Assembly: GCA_007131745.1 (NCBI GenBank)
Contig: SLPX01000035.1
Location: forward strand, 1 to 64,000
Length of the DNA stretch: 64,000 nucleotides
Source of the DNA: Myxococcales bacterium
GTDB lineage: Bacteria; Myxococcota; Polyangia; HGW-17; SLPX01
Direction of reading: 5' to 3'
The position numbers and the translations under genes are program-made. Shown piece after piece: positions 1 through 8,962 of this stretch. Position 1 is the stretch's first letter; each line of letters starts with the position of its first letter. The notes under the pieces are model-generated. The model made no database searches, was not told the DNA's origin, and saw nothing but the letters and a program-made list of their open reading frames with translations.

Positions 1-2
1 TG

Positions 3-656
3 ATCGTATCGGCCTTGAACCGGGAGGTTTTGTGGCGGGGGACCCCGACCATCGGGGAGGTGTTCAGGAAAAGCCTCCGGATCCTGGGAAGCGATGAAAC
101 AGCGAACCCCCCGGAAACCGAGGAAATCGAGGCCCTTGCGAGTTTGGTCTGGAAAAAAAATAAAAGAAATGAAATGAAAGTAGAACACCTCAGCTTGTAC
201 TCTCTTTACGGCGATCCGGGGTTGCGTCTGCCTTATCCTGAAGGCCGCATCGAACTCAGCGCTCACAAAGATGCTTTCTCGCCGGGAGAAACGGTTTTTT
301 TGTGCGCGCGGATCGCTGGTCCGGTGGCGGGTCATTTGAAAGTGACGGTTGAGACCCCCAGGGAAGTCATGGCTCACGAACCGGAGCGATGGACGGACAA
401 GATGCCGGAAAGAAACTTTATCATCGAACAAAACTGGAAGCAGGCCAATGACAAGACATTGATGACAAAACATGTGGCGTATGAAAAAGGATACAGCGCT
501 TTTCCCTTGCGCCTTCCTCGGAACCTGCGACCGGGGGTTCACCTGATCAGGGCCGAGTTGGCGGGAAGCCGGGTGGACGCGGCCGGGTCAATCCGGATCA
601 TGGTGGAGGGACCTTCGGCCGAGGCCGGAGCGGAAGCGCCCTCCCCTCCGGGTTGA
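3..656 (+). CDS. C-terminal part of a probable C25 (gingipain-like) peptidase, 5' end outside window
   Basis: The reading frame is open to the left window edge (codons for Ile-Val-Ser-Ala precede the first possible start), so only the C-terminal part of a larger protein is present. The segment SLYSLYGDPGLRLPYP resembles the end of the catalytic domain of secreted C25-type cysteine peptidases, where a 'GDP..L..P' motif is followed by a beta-sandwich domain; the remaining 130 residues look like such a beta domain (short alternating hydrophobic strands, rich in Pro and Gly) and the tail is Glu/Ala/Pro rich. The catalytic His and Cys would lie upstream and cannot be checked, so the family call is an inference. 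Confidence 0.45.
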   Translation: MVSALNREVLWRGTPTIGEVFRKSLRILGSDETANPPETEEIEALASLVWKKNKRNEMKVEHLSLYSLYGDPGLRLPYPEGRIELSAHKDAFSPGETVFLCARIAGPVAGHLKVTVETPREVMAHEPERWTDKMPERNFIIEQNWKQANDKTLMTKHVAYEKGYSAFPLRLPRNLRPGVHLIRAELAGSRVDAAGSIRIMVEGPSAEAGAEAPSPPG

Positions 657-708
657 TTCTATTCGAATCCAACACAAGAGCGACTTTGTATCAACGGAAG
701 GCATCTTC

Positions 709-2136
709 ATGAAAAAGCAGGATTTCAGACGGTATGCACACGAAACAGTCGACTGGATGGCTGACTACCTGGAACAGGTTGAGAACATGAAAGTTTTTTC
801 CAACCCGGAACCGGGATCGATCAAGGCGGTTTTAGATAAAAACCCACCGAAAACAGGAGAATCCTATAAAGCTATCATAGAGGATTTTCAAAACATCATC
901 GTGCCTAACATGACCCACTGGAACCACCCGCGGTTTTTTGGATACTTTCCGGCAAACACGAGCCCACCGTCGATTCTGGCGGAAATGCTGACCGCGGCCA
1001 TGGGCGCGCAATGCATGAGCTGGCTCACTTCACCGGCCGCGGCCGAACTGGAAGAGCTTGTCATGGAATGGCTACGAGAAATGACCGGGATACCGGCACA
1101 CATGACCGGCGTGATTCAGGACACGGCTTCCACCTCCACCCTCACTGCTCTCATTTGCGCGCGTGAAAGAGCAACGAGTGGGCGGTTTTCCCGCGTGGGC
1201 GGAAGTTGCCTGGAGGGAACCCGGTTGATTGTTTACGCTTCAACAGAAGCTCATTCGTCTGTATTCAAAGCGGCCGCGCTCGCGGGGTTTGGTTCTGAAA
1301 ACATCCGGTGGATCCCGGTGGATCAAGATTACGCGATGCGCGCGGACAAGCTTGAAGAATTTTTGGAAGAAGATATTCGTCAGGGATTCAAACCCGCGGC
1401 CGTGGTAGCCACCATCGGTACAACCGGGTCAACCGGGATCGATCCGCTCCAAGAAATCGCGTCAATCGGACAAAAGCACGGAATCTGGGTGCACGTAGAC
1501 GCTGCTCTAGGAGGAACGGCCGCAATTTTGGAAGAGAAAAGACATCTTTTCGCCGGAATCCAACATGCCGACAGTTTTGTCTTCAACCCGCACAAATGGA
1601 TGTTTACCAATTTCGATTGTTCGGCCTATTTTGTGCGCGACGTGGACGCGCTCCTTCGGACCATGAGCACACAGCCTGAATACCTGCAAACCGCGCACGA
1701 CGAAAAAGTGAACAATTACCGTGACTGGGGGATACCCCTGGGACGAAGGTTCAGGGCGCTCAAGCTCTGGTTCGTCATCAGGAGTTACGGAATCCAAGGA
1801 TTGAAAGAAATGGTCCGAAACCATTTGCGCCTGGCCGCGGACCTTGCCGAGAAGATTCGCAATACCAAGAACTGGGAGCTGCTGGCTCCTGTTGCGTTGA
1901 ACCTGGTCTGCTTCCGATATAAACCCGACTTGCCCGGGTTGGACGAAGAAGCCCTGGACCGGTTAAATGAAACCCTGCTCGCTGAAATAAACCGTACCGG
2001 CTTTTGCATGCTCACCCACACCAGGCTGGCCGGACGTTATGCATTGCGAATGTCCATCGGCCAGACCTACACCGAGAAACGCCATGTCGAAGAAACATGG
2101 AAGTTGATACAGGACACGGCCATTAAAATGGCTTAA
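709..2136 (+). CDS. PLP-dependent group II amino acid decarboxylase (aromatic-L-amino-acid decarboxylase-like)
   Basis: Cytosolic fold-type I PLP enzyme that removes the alpha-carboxyl group of an amino acid; 475 residues is the normal length for the DDC/TDC family. Visible active-site elements are the PLP-stacking His182 (STEAHSS), Asp264 in WVHVDAA and the Schiff-base lysine Lys296 in FNPHKWM. The N-terminal signature HWNHPRFFGYFP at about 70-81 is also typical. After HVDAA the usual Tyr-Ala-Gly is Leu-Gly-Gly, a small departure near the cofactor. The substrate cannot be read from sequence; tyrosine, tryptophan or phenylalanine are all possible. It stands alone with no amine transporter next to it, convergent with the downstream ATPase gene. 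Confidence 0.85.
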   Translation: MKKQDFRRYAHETVDWMADYLEQVENMKVFSNPEPGSIKAVLDKNPPKTGESYKAIIEDFQNIIVPNMTHWNHPRFFGYFPANTSPPSILAEMLTAAMGAQCMSWLTSPAAAELEELVMEWLREMTGIPAHMTGVIQDTASTSTLTALICARERATSGRFSRVGGSCLEGTRLIVYASTEAHSSVFKAAALAGFGSENIRWIPVDQDYAMRADKLEEFLEEDIRQGFKPAAVVATIGTTGSTGIDPLQEIASIGQKHGIWVHVDAALGGTAAILEEKRHLFAGIQHADSFVFNPHKWMFTNFDCSAYFVRDVDALLRTMSTQPEYLQTAHDEKVNNYRDWGIPLGRRFRALKLWFVIRSYGIQGLKEMVRNHLRLAADLAEKIRNTKNWELLAPVALNLVCFRYKPDLPGLDEEALDRLNETLLAEINRTGFCMLTHTRLAGRYALRMSIGQTYTEKRHVEETWKLIQDTAIKMA

Positions 2137-2181
2137 GAAAACCGGTGAAAAAACGATAAAGAAAGGTTATGGAAAAGACGG

Positions 2182-3357
2182 CTACAGAAATTTTCCCATG
2201 TTGCGTTCAAAGGAATCGGCGTTTACCCAAACTGTCTCTTGCGCGTGCGGAAAATTTTCATAAAAATCATCCATCGCCTCGTAATGCCGCTCGGAAGGCT
2301 CGTTCCATGTAACCTGAAACGGAATTATTCTTCCGTCCTCACGGTCATGAACCACGAAATCCACTTCCCCTTTTCCGCGCCAGTAAAACACTCGGCCGAA
2401 CCTGCGTCTAAGCGCCAGGTAAACCGCGCATTCCAATGATTTGCCCCGGTCTGCTCCCGATCTGCTCACCACAGCACGCCGAAGCCCTGTATCAGCCGGA
2501 TAATATTTCCGGTTTCTGCTGGATCGCCGTCGCTCTGAGAATGCAAAGAAAGGACAGCTATGCAACAAATAGGCTTGCTCGCCCGCGTTGAGATATGCAG
2601 AAGCCGTGTCTACTGCTATGCCGCACGCGGCCGCGACGCGGCGGATGCTCATTTCCGCCCCGGCCGACTCAAAGACCATCTGCACCACTTGTCGAATAGG
2701 CAGACTCGATCGCGCGTGAAGCCGCTCACGAATATCTTTTTCTACAATGTCGTTGAAGTACTGCCTCAACAACCACTCGTTGTCCCCTGTCATGAGAGGT
2801 TCGGGGAATCCGCCGGATTCCAGGTATTCCAGGATTCCCATCTCGGGCCGAAAAGAACGGAGTTCTTCAAAATCGAATGGAAACAATTCGACCGTCAGAT
2901 GACGTCCGGTGAGCGAGGATGACAATTCACCCGAAAGAAGCTCTGAATTGGATCCGGTTACCACGAAGATATCGCCGGAAGGACGCTCAAGCCGAGTACG
3001 CAACCATTGCCGCCAACCTTTTACGACTTGTATTTCATCAAGAAAAAAGAAGAGCCGTGAAACACCGGGGCGGATACTCCGGAATTTTTCTCTAACACTT
3101 TCAAGGGTTTGATACGTCAGGTGTTGTATCAACCTAGGGTCTTCGAAATTCACAAAAGCGCAATTTTTTGGATCAAGGGTGTATCTTCTGATCAGTTGTT
3201 GAAGGAGCGTGGATTTGCCGCATCTTCGCACTCCCTGAATCACCAGGCAAATCTTGTCTCGGAGCTCTTTCGGCAACTCAACATTTCGCGGAATGGATGC
3301 AGGTATTTCACCATCCCAGAAACTCCATGAATTCATTATGTTATGCAGCTCATCCAT
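2182..3357 (-). CDS. AAA+ ATPase with DUF4143 C-terminal domain
   Basis: Predicted AAA_14/DUF4143 protein, a large prokaryotic family of unknown cellular role with a C-terminal nuclease-like fold. A Walker A motif (GVRRCGKSTLL) and a Walker B motif (FFFLDEIQ) are clear, followed by an ATPase lid and a C-terminal part containing the nuclease-like signature GEVDFVVHD. The frame is open up to an ATG at 3399, but a promoter-like TTGACA / 17 bp / TACGAT lies inside that extension (3365-3393, minus strand), so I start at the ATG at 3357, which would make the transcript nearly leaderless. The same stretch contains two 19-bp direct repeats that could serve as operators. Such genes are often isolated accessory elements. 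Confidence 0.75.
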   Translation of the reverse strand: MDELHNIMNSWSFWDGEIPASIPRNVELPKELRDKICLVIQGVRRCGKSTLLQQLIRRYTLDPKNCAFVNFEDPRLIQHLTYQTLESVREKFRSIRPGVSRLFFFLDEIQVVKGWRQWLRTRLERPSGDIFVVTGSNSELLSGELSSSLTGRHLTVELFPFDFEELRSFRPEMGILEYLESGGFPEPLMTGDNEWLLRQYFNDIVEKDIRERLHARSSLPIRQVVQMVFESAGAEMSIRRVAAACGIAVDTASAYLNAGEQAYLLHSCPFFAFSERRRSSRNRKYYPADTGLRRAVVSRSGADRGKSLECAVYLALRRRFGRVFYWRGKGEVDFVVHDREDGRIIPFQVTWNEPSERHYEAMDDFYENFPHAQETVWVNADSFERNMGKFL

Positions 3358-3358
3358 G

Positions 3359-3406
3359 GTGTCCATCGTATTCGACAACCCAAATAGTGTCAAGTACATT
3401 CGACAC
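3359..3406 (-). promoter_or_regulatory. Promoter-like element with two 28-bp-phased operator-like repeats
   Basis: Two copies of GTGTC(N9)TTCGACA on the plus strand lie at 3359-3377 and 3387-3405, exactly 28 bp apart. Each is an imperfect inverted repeat with GTGTC and GACA(C) ends. On the minus strand a TTGACA (3388-3393) and TACGAT (3365-3370) with a 17-bp spacer overlap both copies and point into the ATPase gene. The arrangement looks like a promoter covered by a repressor site, possibly autoregulatory. Function is inferred. Confidence 0.4.
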
Positions 3407-3454
3407 CATTGGTTTTGTCGAGCGTGCTGGACAGTTCTGAATCCAGAAACCGGA

Positions 3455-5209
3455 TTACCTGCAAGGAACCAGGGCTTCGGCGCCGAAGATACATATGTAT
3501 TCCGGGTAAACCCCGCTGCAAATCAATTTGAGTTTGCACTCGTCACTGAAGGGACAAAGCCGCCTGGCCTTGAGAAACATTCCCCTTTCAGGAGCTTCAC
3601 CCGGCTTAAACGGTTCCGATGCTCCGCCCGACCCCTTGGCCGAAGCTGCTCCGCGGGTTAGTGAACCGATTGAAAAACTCTCTGGAAAATGTCTCTGCAA
3701 CACGCAAAAAGGAATTTTTACCGGCAACAACTTCAGGCAATGTTTGACCAGGTCCCGGCTGAAATCAGCCGCGGAATCCGCCAGGTGTTTTACGGCTGCA
3801 TCAAAGTCAAAAGCTATTTCACGATACACATCCAGGTTCCAAGATGCGGGCGCGGCCAAGGTAATGCTCTCCAGGGAGCGGCCCGAAAGCCGCTCTGCCT
3901 CTCGGGCCGTCCCGAATAAAAAGTCACAATTCTGCTTCACCATCACCATGTGAAAAACAATGTTTCGAAAACCCAGGTTCTTCAGGTTTTCCACCCCGGT
4001 TATGGTTTCATCGAAAGCCCCATCGCGCCCGGCCACAAGGTCATGAACCTTGGAATCCGGCCCGAACAGCGGAACTTCAAGCCGGCCCATTCCGAAGCGC
4101 AAAATCTCTTTTGCGAATTCCCTGTCCGCAAGCATTCTCCCGGATGATCCAATCCAGACCTTTTGTCCCGACAACAACCTAGCCGCCGCTGAGATCGCGG
4201 CGATATCAGGGTGTTCCAGCGGCTCCATGGCCACGAACTTCACGACTCCTCTCTTGGGATCTTGTTTAAACTCGACCGTTTTTTGTTCCAGTTCCCGGAT
4301 CACGTCTTCAGCCCTGTCCACGACCCAAGGGTGTCCCCGATCTTCATGGATGATCCTGGTCGTGCAGAAATTACAGTTGTTTTTGCAGGTCGTCCGCACA
4401 ACAACGTCAATAGTCGAGAGCGGCAAACCACCGGAACCGGTCGAACCGGAAAACAAATCTTCATCAATAAATTGAGATGCCATTTCACCCGGTTCTTCCA
4501 ACAATCCCCAACGGCAATCTTTCAGCAATCCCGCGGAAAGACCGAAAAGCTTGTCCGCGCAAACACCGTGAATCTCGGTTTTGATTCCTTTTGCAGATGC
4601 AATCCTGAGAGCGATTCCAAGATACGGACCCAGCAGCATCCACTCTCTGCCCGAGTCACGGGCAATAACATCGTTTGCGGATTTTTCGTCGGTATAAAAG
4701 ACAAATCGGATCCCGATCCCGCCCAACTCTTCGACCGATTCCACGAGGGCCGGCAAAACACGGATGTTTTTCTCGGTCACTAAAACCCGCAGCCATACGG
4801 AGACACCTGCATCCACAAGGTTTCGAATCCCGCTGATGGTCTGTGCATGACTTCCTTGAACACGCGTGAACGAATCGTGCAATTCCGGCCGGGTGTGATG
4901 AACGCTTACCAAAGCTCCTTTCAAACCCGCAACGAACCCGTCGCTAGCCGCTTTTTTGTATGAAAAAAAACGCGCGTTTGTATGGAGATTCACTCCATCT
5001 TCATTGTATCGGCGCAGACGCTCGAAAAAACCAGGCGCCAAGGTGGGTTCCCGACCGCGGAAAACAACGGGTCCGCGCCCCGGCGACAAGGAAAACCCTT
5101 TTTCTTCCGGATCAGAAACAAGCACTCCAGGACCGGAGCATCCAGTACAAACTCGGCAGTTGTTATTACACTCCCCTTGGAACCGCAGAATTCTCACATC
5201 GGATGACAA
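3455..5209 (-). CDS. Radical SAM protein with two radical SAM motifs and a C-terminal Cys cluster
   Basis: 584 residues carrying two CX3CX2C radical SAM motifs, at Cys14/18/21 (CNNNCRVC) and Cys275/279/282 (CKNNCNFC), each beginning a partial TIM-barrel-like half. The C-terminus has four spaced cysteines (552, 558, 564, 573), compatible with an auxiliary iron-sulfur cluster of the SPASM/twitch kind. Each half could bind a [4Fe-4S] cluster and cleave S-adenosylmethionine. Substrate unknown; no recognisable precursor peptide lies beside it. The start is a TTG with AAAGGA about 8 bases upstream; a GTG five codons on is an alternative. It follows the lysine-ketoglutarate reductase-like gene by 36 bases, so the two are probably co-transcribed. 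Confidence 0.8.
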   Translation of the reverse strand: MSSDVRILRFQGECNNNCRVCTGCSGPGVLVSDPEEKGFSLSPGRGPVVFRGREPTLAPGFFERLRRYNEDGVNLHTNARFFSYKKAASDGFVAGLKGALVSVHHTRPELHDSFTRVQGSHAQTISGIRNLVDAGVSVWLRVLVTEKNIRVLPALVESVEELGGIGIRFVFYTDEKSANDVIARDSGREWMLLGPYLGIALRIASAKGIKTEIHGVCADKLFGLSAGLLKDCRWGLLEEPGEMASQFIDEDLFSGSTGSGGLPLSTIDVVVRTTCKNNCNFCTTRIIHEDRGHPWVVDRAEDVIRELEQKTVEFKQDPKRGVVKFVAMEPLEHPDIAAISAAARLLSGQKVWIGSSGRMLADREFAKEILRFGMGRLEVPLFGPDSKVHDLVAGRDGAFDETITGVENLKNLGFRNIVFHMVMVKQNCDFLFGTAREAERLSGRSLESITLAAPASWNLDVYREIAFDFDAAVKHLADSAADFSRDLVKHCLKLLPVKIPFCVLQRHFPESFSIGSLTRGAASAKGSGGASEPFKPGEAPERGMFLKARRLCPFSDECKLKLICSGVYPEYICIFGAEALVPCR

Positions 5210-5245
5210 CCCAAAGTCCTTTCCCGCTTGTCTAACAGCTCACCG

Positions 5246-6544
5246 TTATAAGTACTCCTGCATGTATTCGAAATCAGGAGTCAAGACGCCCCTGTGCAAT
5301 ATGAGCGCTCTTTTCAGTTCCGGAGCGAGTTCCAATTCATCGAATGGCTTGTCCAGGTCTGAAAGCGAAAGATTTTCAATAAAAGGTTTTAGAGCATTGG
5401 AGAAATGAAGGGACGCCTCCCGAGGCAATTCGCAAGGAAGATTATCCACCGCCAGGATCGCGACCCCCGGCCCCGCAAATCCCATGCGATGCTCGCTGGA
5501 CGCGGGGTCGTAGACAAAAACCGGGTCATCGGGCTGAGTTGCCTTTACCGTGGCTTCAACTCCTCCCTTCACGTCACAGGATATATCTCCGATAATTTTA
5601 AGCTTAGGGGTTTCACTTGCAAAAAGCTGTTCAAGCGATTCAAGGGGAACGATGCGGGGATATTTTTCGTCCCAATACACGCAGTTCATCAGAATCGTCA
5701 AGAAGGGAAGATAGCGATCAAAGACCCCGCGATAGAGTTCGGGTTTGTCATAGTACTCCTGGAGATCAAAGCTCCCCTCCGGATTCCGCGGCTCCACGAT
5801 GTGTTCCTCTTTGAACACCACCTTGAATAACTTTGTATCGCCTTGTCCAAAATTTTGTCCGAGCAGCTCTTGGGGTGTGATTTCTTTTACGGGCAAAAGG
5901 TCGAAAATCTCTTGAGCGCCGACCGACACGTTTCCATAACCAGTAAATCCACAGACCAAAGGCGAACCGGGAATTCCCTCTGCCGATATTTTATCCCCTG
6001 CCTTTCGCACCGCTTCTTTTGCTTCATCCAGGCTGTCATACGCATGGGAAGGTTTGATATCCGCAAAAGGAGTTTTCAGGTTTTCATCTTCCAAAAGGCG
6101 TCGTCCCAAAGCCCAGAGTGAATCTATCATCCCGGCCAAGCCCGCGTGGGTGCCGAAAAAAATAAGCCGGCGGCCTTTTTCATCCGCGACTTTTTCGTAG
6201 TCAATAAGATTGCACTCAAGTTCCATCAACCTCCGCAGAGCCGGCATATTGTAACTCTGTCCCTTTATGGTGTGGGAAAAATAAAGATAGGTAACCCCAT
6301 CTCGCAAAAGGTCGATCGGTATCTCCTTTACACCCAGAACCACTCCACACGAAGAAAGGTCCGGACTCACCTCGGCCCCGGCTTCCCGGTATTGATCATC
6401 GCGGAAAACCCTTTTTTTGGAGGGTTGAACAACAAAAGGTATTCCCATCGCGGCTAAAGCCTTGACGTCCATTGGCGCAAGAGGCGTACGTCTTTCCCAT
6501 TCACTTTTGTCTTCTCTTCTGATACCGATTTTTTTTCTCACCAT
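5246..6544 (-). CDS. Lysine-ketoglutarate reductase-like protein (stand-alone LKR domain)
   Basis: Resembles the lysine-2-oxoglutarate reductase half of the bifunctional LKR/SDH (aminoadipic semialdehyde synthase). The N-terminus IGIRREDKSEWERRTPL is the alanine dehydrogenase/transhydrogenase-type N-terminal domain, followed by a segment including FGTHAGLAGMIDSLWALGRRL and a C-terminal half with IGDISCDVKGGVEAT; the protein ends where the LKR domain normally ends, so the saccharopine dehydrogenase half is missing. Expected reaction: lysine plus 2-oxoglutarate plus NADPH to saccharopine. The frame opens 11 codons earlier, but AAGGAG sits just before the ATG at 6544. A partner saccharopine dehydrogenase is not in this window. 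Confidence 0.72.
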   Translation of the reverse strand: MVRKKIGIRREDKSEWERRTPLAPMDVKALAAMGIPFVVQPSKKRVFRDDQYREAGAEVSPDLSSCGVVLGVKEIPIDLLRDGVTYLYFSHTIKGQSYNMPALRRLMELECNLIDYEKVADEKGRRLIFFGTHAGLAGMIDSLWALGRRLLEDENLKTPFADIKPSHAYDSLDEAKEAVRKAGDKISAEGIPGSPLVCGFTGYGNVSVGAQEIFDLLPVKEITPQELLGQNFGQGDTKLFKVVFKEEHIVEPRNPEGSFDLQEYYDKPELYRGVFDRYLPFLTILMNCVYWDEKYPRIVPLESLEQLFASETPKLKIIGDISCDVKGGVEATVKATQPDDPVFVYDPASSEHRMGFAGPGVAILAVDNLPCELPREASLHFSNALKPFIENLSLSDLDKPFDELELAPELKRALILHRGVLTPDFEYMQEYL

Positions 6545-6677
6545 CGGACTCCTTTTTCCTTCAAATCCGGCAAGCATGCAAAAAGATACACATCATCGAA
6601 TACACAAAAAAGGGGCGGACTTCAACAGAAGCCTCTCTTTTCCCCTTTTCTTTTCGCAACAAACGCCAGGTTGAGGT

Positions 6678-7262
6678 TCATTGCCCCCCAAAGGCCGCGG
6701 TCAGATAATCGCGGTAACCGCCTGAAATGTTGTAGTAGCCCAAGCCCACCTGGGAAAACCCTTCTTTCATGATATTTGCACAGTGTCCAGGGCTGTTCAT
6801 CCACATGTCGAACTGAGTGTCGGCAGACCCTCCCCCGGCTGCAATGTTTTCACCCCACCCCCTGCCGCTCCACCCGGCCTTCTGAAACCTCTCGGTCGGA
6901 CCTTCCCCCTCCGGGCTGAAGTGGTCAAAATATCCCCTCTCGGCCATGTCCATGGAATGAACCCTGGCCGCGCACCTGAGAGCCGGATCCACTTCCAGCG
7001 GCCCAACGGACGGCATAGTGTTAGTTCCACACACCGCGCCCGCGGCCCGGGCCTGGTTCATGAGTTTCACAACCCTGGCTTCCCACTCGACCCACTCCGG
7101 GTCCCAGTTCGAAACCGGGCTGCAATAGGGAACATCCGGCACACTGTCATCAGACCCGCCGCTTGAGCCGCAACCAAAAGCAAGCAACGCGATTGCCGAC
7201 ACAAAAAAGAAAAAACAAACTCTAAAACCCAGAGCAGACCCAAAGCGACAATCTTTCTTCAT
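6678..7262 (-). CDS. CAP/SCP-domain lipoprotein
   Basis: A 194-residue exported lipoprotein with an N-terminal hydrophobic stretch ending in the lipobox LAFGC (Cys31). The mature part is a CAP (cysteine-rich secretory protein/antigen 5/PR-1) domain: conserved elements are the helix EARVVKLMNQARAAG, CAARVHSMDMAERGYFDHFSP (with the HFSP motif), GWGENIA and MWMNSPGHCANIM. Bacterial CAP proteins are extracytoplasmic with varied or unknown roles (spore coat, cell-wall binding, lipid binding). Linker residues GSSGGSDD after the Cys are typical of surface lipoproteins. It sits next to the LKR-like gene on the same strand but with over 130 bases between them, so it is probably its own unit. Confidence 0.8.
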   Translation of the reverse strand: MKKDCRFGSALGFRVCFFFFVSAIALLAFGCGSSGGSDDSVPDVPYCSPVSNWDPEWVEWEARVVKLMNQARAAGAVCGTNTMPSVGPLEVDPALRCAARVHSMDMAERGYFDHFSPEGEGPTERFQKAGWSGRGWGENIAAGGGSADTQFDMWMNSPGHCANIMKEGFSQVGLGYYNISGGYRDYLTAAFGGQ

Positions 7263-7383
7263 TTCCGTTCTCTCCTTTTAAAACCCTTATCCTGTAACAT
7301 TTCCCTCTTTTAGACAGGATTATAATTTGAAATCCCGCACCACTCAACGGCTTTATGTCTGAAAACGCCTCGCCTCGAAACTT

Positions 7384-7405
7384 GTAGAAAAGAGCCTTTT
7401 TCTAC
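7384..7405. repeat. Perfect 8-bp inverted repeat upstream of ccmA
   Basis: GTAGAAAA (7384-7391), a six-base loop and TTTTCTAC (7398-7405) form a perfect palindrome in the 295-base gap between the divergent CAP lipoprotein and ccmA. It could be an operator for either gene; there is no T-run after it, so a terminator is unlikely. The rest of that gap shows no gene. Confidence 0.3.
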
Positions 7406-7557
7406 CGCTTGCTATGGGAAGATCGAGCGAATCAAGGAAACGCTGACAAACGCCGGCCCGAAGGGATCAAGAGCTTTTCTCTCCTGGTCCGGCGCCGGGG
7501 GGACGGAGTTGAAACACGGGACTCGACCACGCCGGTGTTTTTCTATAAAACAAGTTC

Positions 7558-8250
7558 ATGCACGCGGATTTCACCAAAAATACGATTGCGCGCGTCATGG
7601 GTCGAGGAATCTGTTACAGGTACGGTGATCGCTACGCGCTTTACGAAGTGGATATCGACATTTCAACTGGTGCGGTCTGCGTTTTGGCCGGGCCGAACGG
7701 AAGCGGAAAGACGACCCTTCTGGATATCCTGAGCATGGCAAAAAAACCTCAAACAGGAACCCTCGTTGCAACGGATGAAAAGGGTGGGGAATTGAGCTCG
7801 GCTCGGTTCCGTTCCATGACCACGGCTCTGGGACATGAACTTCTCAGCTACCCTGAATTGAACCCATTGGAAAACGCGTTTCTGTTTTTAAAAATGTGGG
7901 GGCACGGCCATCCGGACTCCCTGGCCGCGGAGACATTGGAGTCCATGGGCATGGATCCTTGCGAAAAAAACCCTGTGGGCCGGTTGAGCGAAGGAGAAAG
8001 GCGGCGGGTGGATCTTGCGATCATCCTCGGGTTGCAGGGCCGGGCGCTGTTTCTGGATGAGCCTTTTTCCGGCCTGGACGCATCGTCCAGGGAGCGCTTG
8101 TTGGCGTTTCTGAGAAGTAGAAGCAACAAGAGCTTGGTGGTTTTATCGACCCACGACAAAGAGGTGATAAAAACACTTGGTGATCAACTCATCGTCATGG
8201 ATGGAGGCCGGGTGGCTTCCGCGCACAGTTCGGAAACAGCGGGCAAGTGA
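7558..8250 (+). CDS. ccmA: Heme exporter ABC ATPase CcmA
   Basis: ATP-binding subunit of the CcmABCD system, which chaperones heme to the periplasm for cytochrome c assembly; CcmA releases holo-CcmE from CcmC. Walker A GPNGSGKTT is at residues 45-53, the ABC signature LSEGERRRV near 143 and Walker B ALFLDEPFSGLD near 162. Identification as CcmA rather than a generic ABC ATPase rests on short length (230 residues) and the adjacent ccmB. It ends with TGATG shared with the ccmB start, so translation is likely coupled. The start ATG at 7558 lacks a clear Shine-Dalgarno; an ATG at 7597 is possible. Confidence 0.8.
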   Translation: MHADFTKNTIARVMGRGICYRYGDRYALYEVDIDISTGAVCVLAGPNGSGKTTLLDILSMAKKPQTGTLVATDEKGGELSSARFRSMTTALGHELLSYPELNPLENAFLFLKMWGHGHPDSLAAETLESMGMDPCEKNPVGRLSEGERRRVDLAIILGLQGRALFLDEPFSGLDASSRERLLAFLRSRSNKSLVVLSTHDKEVIKTLGDQLIVMDGGRVASAHSSETAGK

Positions 8251-8942
8251 TGTCAAATCATCGAGCGCCAAGATGGTGGAAACAAACCATTGGTCTCATT
8301 GGAGCCGAGATTTCCTCGGAAATCAGGCGGGCTGAAATGTCGATCACCGCGGGTCTGCTGACCCTTGGAGCGGTTTTGATTTTCGCGTTGGGCGGGGTGG
8401 AAAGAAACCCGGAAGTTGCAAGCGCCATGATATGGACAGTGGTCATTCTTGTATCTGTCGCCTCGACGCAGAGGCTTTATCACAGAGAGGGGGAGCCTGG
8501 TCGTATCCGCCTCTTTCTTTCAGGAGCTGAAAGTCCGGTTCCTCTTTACCTTTCGAAAATGTTCGCGGTGTTCGCTGTTATCACCGGCTCCGGCGTTCTT
8601 TCAACTATTTGCGCCCGTCTTTTTTTCGGCTTTCCACTACAAAATTCGCCTGCTGCACACTTCTCGGGGTTGATTTTCGCTTCACTGGGATTGAGCGCGC
8701 TTGCAGCCCTTCTCGGAGCGTTGACGGAAAAAAAATCCCCTGACATGTTTCTTGCAGTTCTATTGATGCCGCTCGGATTTCCCATAATCATTGCGGGTTC
8801 CAAAATCAGCGCGGGCTTGTATGAAAACAACGGTGTGATTCCGGATAACACATGGACCGTTTGGCTGCCTTTGCTGGTATTTGTTGATATCGTATTTATT
8901 CTTGCCGGCTTGTGGCTCTATGAACCACTTCTCAGGAAATAA
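8250..8942 (+). CDS. ccmB: Heme exporter membrane subunit CcmB
   Basis: 231-residue polytopic inner-membrane protein with about six hydrophobic segments, coupled to ccmA through a one-base TGATG overlap. The N-terminal part (ETISAEISSEIRRAEMSITAG-like pattern of charged residues before the first membrane helix) and the segment TQRLYHREGEPGRIRLFLSGA match the cytosolic loop pattern of CcmB, in which an early loop contains acidic and Arg residues followed by 'L.LSP'. It works with CcmA as the ABC-type component of cytochrome c maturation system I. Position and size support the call more than any single motif. Confidence 0.75.
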   Translation: MSNHRAPRWWKQTIGLIGAEISSEIRRAEMSITAGLLTLGAVLIFALGGVERNPEVASAMIWTVVILVSVASTQRLYHREGEPGRIRLFLSGAESPVPLYLSKMFAVFAVITGSGVLSTICARLFFGFPLQNSPAAHFSGLIFASLGLSALAALLGALTEKKSPDMFLAVLLMPLGFPIIIAGSKISAGLYENNGVIPDNTWTVWLPLLVFVDIVFILAGLWLYEPLLRK

Positions 8943-8962
8943 CGAAGGAATTCAATCGCTCT

